Positions 18,339 to 24,893 of a stretch of DNA of 64,000 bases are shown piece after piece; positions within the stretch are counted from its first letter, which is position 1, and each line of letters starts with the position of its first letter. The translations under genes were made by a program, and so were the position numbers. Origin of the DNA: Ulvibacterium marinum (GTDB lineage Bacteria > Bacteroidota > Bacteroidia > Flavobacteriales > Flavobacteriaceae); assembly GCF_003626755.1 (NCBI RefSeq), contig NZ_RBCJ01000002.1, forward strand, positions 1,284,315 to 1,348,314, written 5' to 3'. The notes under the pieces were generated by a model, which saw only the letters and a program-made list of their open reading frames with translations, searched no databases and was not told the DNA's origin.

Positions 18339-18815
18339 ATGAGTAAGACCAAAGTACGGAAGATGATGTTCATCCTTTCCAAAGCTACCATAGAAAATGT
18401 ATATGCCGCCTTTATTATGGCCAATGGTGCCCGGATGGAAGGTATAGAGTCCGAGATATTCTTTACTTTTTTCGGATTGGAAGCCATCCAGAAGAAAAAA
18501 CTGGAACATTTGCGTGTGGCCACGGTGGGCAACCCTGCCATGCATATTCCAACCATGTTGGGTGGCCTACCGGGCGTTGAGGCACTGGCCACCAGTATGA
18601 TGAAAAAGGAAATGGAAAAACTGGATATGCCACCTGTTGGTGAATTTTTGGAAATATTATCGGATTCTGGATGTAGGCTTTGGGCCTGTAAATTGGCCAT
18701 GGATATGTTCCATTTAAAGGAAAAAGATTTGATCGATGAAATCGAAGGCATCCTTACCATAGGGGATTTTTACAATAGGGCCGATGCCGAAGGTACCCAG
18801 CTGCTTTTCATTTAA
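18339..18815 (+). CDS. DsrE2-like sulfurtransferase/peroxiredoxin-fold protein
   Basis: 158 residues. The opening MMFILSKATIENVYAAFIMA and FFTFFGLEAI, plus a conserved GCRLWACKLAMDMF segment with two cysteines (about 107 and 112), fit the DsrE/DsrF-like (DsrE2) family. These proteins bind and transfer sulfane sulfur. It lies 33 bases after the DsrC/TusE-like gene in the same orientation, completing an SQR-carrier-DsrE2 module. A hydrophobic segment around 65-80 may make it membrane-associated. It is the last gene of the operon; no strong terminator is seen after it. Confidence 0.82.
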   Translation: MSKTKVRKMMFILSKATIENVYAAFIMANGARMEGIESEIFFTFFGLEAIQKKKLEHLRVATVGNPAMHIPTMLGGLPGVEALATSMMKKEMEKLDMPPVGEFLEILSDSGCRLWACKLAMDMFHLKEKDLIDEIEGILTIGDFYNRADAEGTQLLFI

Positions 18816-19028
18816 TGGCTAGGTATCTGTTAGCTCATCTTTAACAGGATAAATAGTTATACATTTTTTCTAAAATTTTATAAAAATATAGATTTTATAG
18901 TCAATATACATCGATAAGTAAACAAATATATTTCGAAAAAGATTACTTGAAAATATAACTTTATTTTCAATAGATTACGTTTTTTCTTAAAATTTTATAA
19001 GAATTTACGTTCAATTAATGATACATAC
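18816..19028. other. AT-rich intergenic region with a direct repeat
   Basis: No gene is visible. Two near-identical AT-rich stretches (around 18863-18890 and 18980-19005, each with a T-run followed by TAAAATTTTATAA) lie about 117 bases apart. A weak 6-bp stem (CTGTTA/TAACAG, 18827-18847) follows the DsrE2-like gene. The rest of the gap to 19184 is the duplicated leader described separately. Confidence 0.4.
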
Positions 19029-19214
19029 CGATAATTTGACGGAACCTACCGTTTACCCGATTACGGAAACGTCCACCCGTCTTTCCCCTTAATTTTGATA
19101 TTGTAACCACCAGCCTCCCTTTTGGATGTGCCTCTCAAATGGATAATCTAGATTAGGGGGAAAGGCAGGTAAAAACGCATTGAAATGTCCCCTTTTAAAA
19201 AGCTTGACCTACTT
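19029..19214 (+). repeat. Duplicated leader, copy 1 (promoter plus signal-peptide start)
   Basis: Shares blocks with 24233-24420: an ACCTACCGTTA-like block, a TAATTTTG box (19090-19097, matching the TAnnTTTG minus-7 consensus), a CCTCCCT block and finally TTTTAAAAAGCTTGACCTACT inside the coding start (shown here minus flanks). The TAATTTTG box is about 90 bases upstream of the ATG in both copies. This looks like an ancient segmental duplication of a promoter and gene start. Confidence 0.55.
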
Positions 19215-22200
19215 TTTATGTTCGTGCTATGTATTGTACTGAGCCATACCCTTACCGCACAGGTAATCTTGACCCATAATGTTGGAGAAATTGTACCCAG
19301 TACACAGTTTTCGTGTAGTCCATCATATATGGGGCGGATTTTTACGCTTCAGGATTTTGGGATTGCCGAAGATGAGGAGCTTATTATCAATTCTGCCGAA
19401 ATAGCGTATCAAATCAAGGTAGAAAGGGAACTTGGTGCTTGGGTAACTTTCTATGTATATGCCATTGATGATAACTTCCCGACCTCCTTCTTCCAGGCTA
19501 CGCTGCTAGGAAAGAGCCAACTGGTTCAATTGGAGACATCACCAACCAATAATGGGCTGACCCCTTTGAAGACGTTGACGGCCGATTTCAATATTCCGGT
19601 AACCGTGCCACCGAATACCAAAAGAATTCTGGTAGAAGTTGAGGAAAAATTAACACCAAACAGCCTCTATTTGGCATCTACCGAGGATGAAACCGATTCT
19701 TCCTGGTTCAGAGGGGGTTGTCCTCCTTACACTCATAATACCACGGACAATTATGGATATCCGGATGCGCACTTTTACCTAAAGGTATTTGGAAATAACC
19801 GTATTCCCTCAGGCTGCACGGATTATCCCATAAATTATACGGCCACCATCTGCGATCCCGATGGTGATGGTATTGGCCAGTTCGATTCTACTAATTGGGG
19901 ATCTAACGTTGGTGGATTTGGAAACGAGGTCTCTTATTTTTATGCTAATGGAGATCCCCTTCCCGATCCCCTTCCCAACCCGTATACAAACAAAACGCCC
20001 TATAGAGAGGTAATTACGGTACGGGTGACAAATCCAAATACCGGAAACTGCCATGAGAGCGAAAGGACATTGATAACCCATGCCCCTATTGACATAGAGC
20101 AACCGCCCAACCTTTATGCCTGTGACGAAGGAAACGGTTATGCCCATTTTGATGTTTCCGCCATAGAGGCACAAATAATTGGTACACAGACCGGCTTAAA
20201 CCCCTCCTACCTAAATATCTCCTATATGGATGCCAATGGCCAGGAGCTATCCGGTTTCCCTTCCGCCTCTTATAGGAACCAGCAGCCCCATACCCAGACC
20301 GTTTACGTACAGGTGGCGTATGATGCACCGTATACACCTCCATGTCCTGCAGAGACCTCCTTTGACCTTATTGTAAGACCTAGGCCACAAGCCGGATCCT
20401 TGAACGATTTGGTGGTCCAAGATAACGACGGTGATGGATTTGCCGAATTTGATACTTCTGGTGTAGAAAATACCGTGGTCGGCAGCCAGAGCGGAATGGA
20501 CGTTTCTTACTTTGATGCCCAGGGATCCCCACTTCCTTACCCCTTACCGAACCCGTATACCAACACGACACCCCACCTAGAAACGATCACGGTACGGGTA
20601 AGCGACCCTATTACCGGCTGTTACAGTGAGACTCCGTTGACCTTGCGGGCCTCAAATACCCCAATAGTGCTACAACCATCCGACAAATATGCCTGTGACG
20701 AGGGAAACGGCTTTGCCCATTTTGATGTCTCCTCTATCGAATCGCAAGTCATCGGTACACAGACCGGACTAAATGTTTCCTATCTGGATGCCCAAGGACA
20801 GGTACTGCAAAATTTCCCCTCAGCGTCCTACAGGAACCAAAACCCCTATTCCCAGACCGTTACTATCAGTGTAACGGACCAAAGCGACCCTACATTTCAT
20901 GTGGAGACCGCCTTCGACCTTATCGTAAACCCAATGCCAGTGGCACATGCCCTCCCAGATCTTATCGTGTGCGATGATGATGGGTTTGCAGAATTCGATA
21001 CCTCAGAGGTCGTAGGCGTCGTGGTCGGGAGTCAGACAGGAATGGAAGTTTCTTACTTTGATGCCCAGGGATTAACGCTTCCCAATCCACTTCCAGATCC
21101 GTATACCAATACGGTTCCTTACCAGGAAACTATTACGGTACGCGTTACCGATCCATTAAGCAATTGTTATGCTGAAACCCCGTTGACCTTGCGTGTTTCG
21201 GATACCCCAACCGTTGGGAATCCATCTAATTTGTATGCCTGCGATGAAGGGAACGGCTTTGCTCAATTCGATGTCTCCTCGATCGAAACGCAAATAATCG
21301 GTACACAGACCGGACTAAACGTTTCCTATCTGGATACCCAGGGACAGGCGTTACAAGGTTTTCCCTCAATATCTTACAGAAACCAAGAGCCCTACTCTCA
21401 GACTATTACGGTAAGAGTGGAGAATAGCAACAATCCCGATTGTTATTTAGAGACTTCCTTCGACCTGGTTGTAAATCCCCTGCCCCAAGTCCAACCCTTG
21501 GAAGATTTAATAGTCCAGGATGAGGATGGGGATGGATTTGCCGAGTTCGATACCTCAGGTATTGAGAGTTCGGTTTTGGGCAGCCAGACCGGAATGGAAG
21601 TTTCCTACTTTGATGCGCAGGGATTACCGCTCCCTTCCCCCCTTCCTAATCCATACACAAATGCTAACCCCCATCAAGAAACGATTACCGTTAGGGTGAG
21701 CGACCCCATTACCGATTGTTATACCGAGACCTCTTTGACCTTACGAGTCTTGAAGGTACCTAACGTTGGGAGTCCAACTGATTTCTATGCCTGTGACGAG
21801 GGGAACGGCTTTGCCTATTTTGACGTCTCTTCGATCGAATCGCAAATAATCGGTACACAGACCGGACTAAACGTATCCTATCTGGATGCCAATGGAACGG
21901 TACTACAAAATTTTCCCTCCGCATCCTACAGGAACCGGGAACCCTATTCACAGACCGTCACCGTAAGTGTGACTGACCAGAGCGACCCTGCATTTCACGC
22001 CGAGACCGCCTTCGACCTTATCGTAAGTCCCTTACCCGTGGTACATGCCCTCCCAGATCTTATCGTGTGCGACGATGATGGTATCACAGAATTCGATACC
22101 TCCGAGGTCGAAGGCGCGGTAGTCGGCAACCAGACCGGATTGGAGGTTTCATACCTCGATGCCCAAGGATCCCAACTTCCCTACCCATTGCCTAATCCGT

Positions 22201-23285
22201 ATATAAATTCGGAGCCCTATTTGGAAACAATCACCGTAGTAATCACCAATCCTCTTACCGGGTGTAGTGTGGAAACCCCATTGACCTTACGGACATTTGA
22301 GGCTCCGGACATACAGCCCCTTCCAAATTTATATGCCTGTGACGCAGGAGACGGCCACTCGCTTTTCGACACCTCTTCTTTGGAAACCCAAATACTTGGA
22401 GAACGCAATGGGCTGAAAATCTCTTACCTAGATGTCAATGGACAGGAACTATCAGGTTTCCCCTCTGCTTCTTATAGGAACGAGGAGGCTTATTCCCAGA
22501 CGGTCACCGTTAGGGTGGCCGGAGAAGAAAGCCCAAATTGTTACTCAGAGACTTCCTTTGACCTGGTCGTGATCCAACCCCCGGCCATCGATCTACAGGA
22601 AACCTACTATCTCTGCGACCAGGAACCTTCCAGGACCATTTCCGCAACCCCCGATGGGAATTCCTGGACATGGTTCGCCGATGATGGCACTATACTCTCG
22701 GATTCTTCCGAAGTGGTCCTTACCGAGGAGGGAGGGTATACCCTTCTTATGGGCAGAATCCAAAACGGGATCAGCTGTGAAAGCTCTGCCTCATTCCGCT
22801 TGGTCCGCACCGAACCGACCATTATCCAACAATTGAACACCGGGGAGGACTTCTCCGGGGATAACCGTATTGAGGTCCTTGCTTCCGGGGATGGCGAACT
22901 GGAATATTCCATCGATGGCGAGAGCTATCAGGACGATAACATGTTCCATGAGCTTCCGGGAGGAACCTATACCGTATACGTAAGGGACAAGGAAGGTTGC
23001 GGAGAGGACTCCAGGGAAACGATCCTGTTGGACTATCCCAAATTCTTTAGCCCCAACAGTGACGGGATAAACGACCTTTGGAAAATCGAGGCCCTAGCGG
23101 ACTTCCCCGACGCCGTGGTCCAAATCTTCAATCGTTATGGAAAGCTATTGGGCCGGATACGGCCTGGTGATATCGGCTGGGACGGTACTTTCAAGGGAAA
23201 CCCGTTGCCTTCATCCGATTACTGGTTTACCCTAAATCTTGGTGACGGAAGAGAGTACAAAAAACATTTTGCCCTAAAACGGTAA
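19185..23285 (+). CDS. Giant repeat protein secreted by T9SS (type B sorting domain)
   Basis: 1366 residues. The signal peptide is MSPFKKLDLLFMFVLCIVLSHTLTAQ (given in parts: hydrophobic core LLFMFVLCIVL, cleavage near TAQ). After an N-terminal beta domain come ten tandem units of about 90 residues (19854-22590), alternating between an A type (EFDTSGVE..SGMDVSYFDAQG) and a B type (YACDEGNGFAHFDVSSIE..SYRNQ). The C-terminus has the gliding-motility-associated (CHU_C, type B) sorting domain: FSPNSDGINDLWKIE, FNRYGKLL, GWDGTFKGNPLPSSDYWF, ending ALKR. It should be exported through Sec then T9SS and displayed on or released from the surface, as an adhesin-like or structural protein. DG-rich loops suggest Ca2+ binding (inference). 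Not a SprB homologue by any motif I see. Confidence 0.85.
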   Translation: MSPFKKLDLLFMFVLCIVLSHTLTAQVILTHNVGEIVPSTQFSCSPSYMGRIFTLQDFGIAEDEELIINSAEIAYQIKVERELGAWVTFYVYAIDDNFPTSFFQATLLGKSQLVQLETSPTNNGLTPLKTLTADFNIPVTVPPNTKRILVEVEEKLTPNSLYLASTEDETDSSWFRGGCPPYTHNTTDNYGYPDAHFYLKVFGNNRIPSGCTDYPINYTATICDPDGDGIGQFDSTNWGSNVGGFGNEVSYFYANGDPLPDPLPNPYTNKTPYREVITVRVTNPNTGNCHESERTLITHAPIDIEQPPNLYACDEGNGYAHFDVSAIEAQIIGTQTGLNPSYLNISYMDANGQELSGFPSASYRNQQPHTQTVYVQVAYDAPYTPPCPAETSFDLIVRPRPQAGSLNDLVVQDNDGDGFAEFDTSGVENTVVGSQSGMDVSYFDAQGSPLPYPLPNPYTNTTPHLETITVRVSDPITGCYSETPLTLRASNTPIVLQPSDKYACDEGNGFAHFDVSSIESQVIGTQTGLNVSYLDAQGQVLQNFPSASYRNQNPYSQTVTISVTDQSDPTFHVETAFDLIVNPMPVAHALPDLIVCDDDGFAEFDTSEVVGVVVGSQTGMEVSYFDAQGLTLPNPLPDPYTNTVPYQETITVRVTDPLSNCYAETPLTLRVSDTPTVGNPSNLYACDEGNGFAQFDVSSIETQIIGTQTGLNVSYLDTQGQALQGFPSISYRNQEPYSQTITVRVENSNNPDCYLETSFDLVVNPLPQVQPLEDLIVQDEDGDGFAEFDTSGIESSVLGSQTGMEVSYFDAQGLPLPSPLPNPYTNANPHQETITVRVSDPITDCYTETSLTLRVLKVPNVGSPTDFYACDEGNGFAYFDVSSIESQIIGTQTGLNVSYLDANGTVLQNFPSASYRNREPYSQTVTVSVTDQSDPAFHAETAFDLIVSPLPVVHALPDLIVCDDDGITEFDTSEVEGAVVGNQTGLEVSYLDAQGSQLPYPLPNPYINSEPYLETITVVITNPLTGCSVETPLTLRTFEAPDIQPLPNLYACDAGDGHSLFDTSSLETQILGERNGLKISYLDVNGQELSGFPSASYRNEEAYSQTVTVRVAGEESPNCYSETSFDLVVIQPPAIDLQETYYLCDQEPSRTISATPDGNSWTWFADDGTILSDSSEVVLTEEGGYTLLMGRIQNGISCESSASFRLVRTEPTIIQQLNTGEDFSGDNRIEVLASGDGELEYSIDGESYQDDNMFHELPGGTYTVYVRDKEGCGEDSRETILLDYPKFFSPNSDGINDLWKIEALADFPDAVVQIFNRYGKLLGRIRPGDIGWDGTFKGNPLPSSDYWFTLNLGDGREYKKHFALKR
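19854..22590 (+). repeat. Ten-unit intragenic tandem repeat (five A/B pairs)
   Basis: A units begin near 19854, 20420, 20970, 21520 and 22070. B units begin near 20117, 20690, 21234, 21787 and 22330. Each unit is about 265-290 bases. DNA identity is high between neighbouring pairs (for example CGGTACACAGACCGGACTAA recurs in several B units), which points to recent homogenisation. Confidence 0.8.
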
Positions 23286-23640
23286 TCAGGAGGCCCTAAA
23301 CCTTTATAATTAAACCAAAACATCTTGTGAAAAAATACTCCAAAAAAAGTAACGCTCCTGTTCAAGTCGTCACTACTACAGATGCCCTCGCAAACAGCTG
23401 TATCAAGTTTTGTATCGAGAAGACAACTACTACTGGCTTACAAAGAAGGCATTACCAATCCACACCTGTACTTTACCTTTAAAAAGAGGAAAGCTACCGT
23501 TTAATAAATCACGCAAACATCCGGGCATTCTACTTCGTAATTTTATCTCATAATAAACAGTTTACCACTGTGAATTTATAAAAAACCCAAATCCAAATCG
23601 TAGATCTTGAAACCATCAAAGCACAACAACCACAACCTTT
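23286..23640. other. Intergenic region after the giant repeat gene, no confident gene
   Basis: A 51-codon frame from a GTG at 23327 and an overlapping frame encoding an LYFTFKKRKATV-like end are present, but neither has a convincing start or family. Around 23580-23605 the sequence resembles the leader upstream of the SprF-like gene (27957-27990). This region may be a decayed gene. Confidence 0.3.
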
Positions 23641-24021
23641 TTGAAAAATCTAGACCTACTACTTATGCTCTTGACCTTTCTGGTATTTGGCAAGATAGTA
23701 ATAGCAAAAATACCAACAACTCGAAATCTGTGTTCCCCCATCTATTTCACCCGAATAGCCAGCGAACAGATTTCACCGGTGACCGAGAATTTAGGGGATT
23801 CTGCCACAGTACTGAAAAATGTAAACACCGCCATTTCCCCAAGGCTGGTGTTTACTTTCAATGCATTGTTTGCAGTTTCTCCACAGGTTGCCAAAATACA
23901 GGCCGCTAGTGCCATTCATATTACTTCCGTTGAGTTTCCCACCCCAATAGCGATATATATCGTGGACGACCTTTTGATTTGTGTGGTCGTCCGGGGCTCG
24001 GGAACATCATTAATTTATTAA
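23641..24021 (+). pseudogene. Degenerate paralogue of the 24390-24872 reading frame
   Basis: The frame begins KNLDLLLMLLTFLVFGKIV from a TTG (no ATG at the matching place) and is alignable end-to-end with the 24390-24872 product, including TRNL, ISPR, VAKI, SVEFPTP and VVRGSG. Length 126 codons. The 3' 79 bases are far better conserved between the copies (about 89%) than the rest, and substitutions there are not concentrated at third codon positions. This suggests decay, or a nucleic-acid-level function. No known family recognised. Confidence 0.35.
23925..24003 (+). repeat. 79-bp conserved element with hairpin, copy 1
   Basis: Contains GGACGACC (23964-23971) and GGTCGTCC (23985-23992), an 8-bp perfect stem with a 13-base loop, followed by GGGGCTCGGGA. 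The second copy (24680-24758) differs at 9 of 79 positions but keeps the stem. Confidence 0.5.
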
Positions 24022-24232
24022 TGCTTCAGGTGAGTTAATCTTAAAAACTATTGACCCTAAAGTACTGACTAACCGTATTGCAATTTGCCTTTTCCTAAGG
24101 TATACCGGCCCACAAGTAAAAGTTTACGCCCAATAGCCATATCCAAATTAGTCTGCACTTATCCAAATTATAAATATTTACTTACATTTCAGGGAAAATA
24201 ACCCTATTCCAATCCGCTAATGTTTCCTGCCG
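24022..24232. other. Intergenic, nothing recognised
   Basis: AT-rich sequence between the first hairpin element and the second duplicated leader. No open frame, stem or repeat that I can support. Confidence 0.3.
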
Positions 24233-24420
24233 ATGCGCAAATGGGACCTACCGTTACCTGAATCTCACCAACTTTAGCCCATTTTCCCATTTAATTTTGG
24301 TATGAAAACAATCGGCCTCCCTATTTGGTGTCCACCCCAAGGACATTCCAAAGTATGAAAAGGGGCTTAAAGCCGATAAACTATTGATTATGTTCCATTT
24401 TAAAAAGCTTGACCTACTAG
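24233..24420 (+). repeat. Duplicated leader, copy 2
   Basis: Counterpart of 19029-19214. The TAATTTTG box is at 24292-24299, 91 bases before the ATG at 24390, and the coding start reads CATTTTAAAAAGCTTGACC, nearly identical to the start of the giant repeat gene. Confidence 0.55.
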
Positions 24421-24872
24421 TGCCGTTACTCCTTTTGATGTCCGGCCAGATAATTATTTCGAAAATATCAACGGCTAGAAATCTGGATTCTTTAATCTAT
24501 TTTAACCCAAAAGAAAACAAACAGGTTTCATCGGAGACTCATAATCCTAGGGATTCCATTACGTTGTCGGAAAACATAAGCATTGCTATTTCCCCCAGGC
24601 AGGTGTTAATGTTTGACGAAATATCCAAAGTTTTTCCTCGGGTCGCCAAAATACTAACCAACTGTGTCATGTTTAGTATTTCCGTTGAATTTCCCACCCC
24701 TTTAGCGATATCTACCGTGGACGGCCTATTGATTTGTAAGGTCGTCCGGGGCTCGGGAGCGAATTCACTTAAAGATACTTCGAACAGTAAATCCAATAGC
24801 CTTAAAAAGGTACAACAAGAATACTACAGAAATTATAAACAGAACCCTATCCGCCAAGTAATTGTTATGTAA
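24390..24872 (+). CDS. Small secreted protein of unknown function, or remnant
   Basis: 160 codons from ATG (MFHFKKLDLLVPLLLL), with a plausible signal peptide whose first residues match those of the 1366-residue T9SS substrate. The remainder (ISPRQVLMFDEISK, SVEFPTPLAISTVDG, ICKVVRGSG) matches only the degenerate copy at 23641-24021. No family is recognised and there is no sorting domain. It ends 21 bases before the next T9SS substrate. It could be a truncated duplicate of the giant gene's 5' end fused to a repeat element. An antisense frame (24539-24796) is also open, so the coding strand is uncertain. Confidence 0.35.
   Translation: MFHFKKLDLLVPLLLLMSGQIIISKISTARNLDSLIYFNPKENKQVSSETHNPRDSITLSENISIAISPRQVLMFDEISKVFPRVAKILTNCVMFSISVEFPTPLAISTVDGLLICKVVRGSGANSLKDTSNSKSNSLKKVQQEYYRNYKQNPIRQVIVM
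24680..24758 (+). repeat. 79-bp conserved element with hairpin, copy 2
   Basis: GGACGGCC (24719-24726) and GGTCGTCC (24740-24747) form the same 8-bp stem with a 13-base loop. The single change from copy 1 (A to G) leaves a G-U pair in RNA. The flanking TTCCGTTGA and GGGGCTCGGGA blocks are identical to copy 1 apart from one base. Confidence 0.5.
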
Positions 24873-24893
24873 TCATTACCAAACCAACCTACC

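Noticed and set aside
18863..19005. AT-rich direct repeat after the DsrE2 gene as a regulatory element
   Set aside because: Base composition alone could produce it; there is no palindromic centre or match to a known site.
23327..23482. 51-codon frame from GTG after the giant T9SS gene
   Set aside because: No start signal, no family and an alternative frame of equal quality overlaps it.
24539..24796. Antisense frame on the minus strand over the small secreted protein
   Set aside because: It mirrors the sense frame and does not show protein-like substitution patterns between the two copies; recorded only as doubt about the coding strand.
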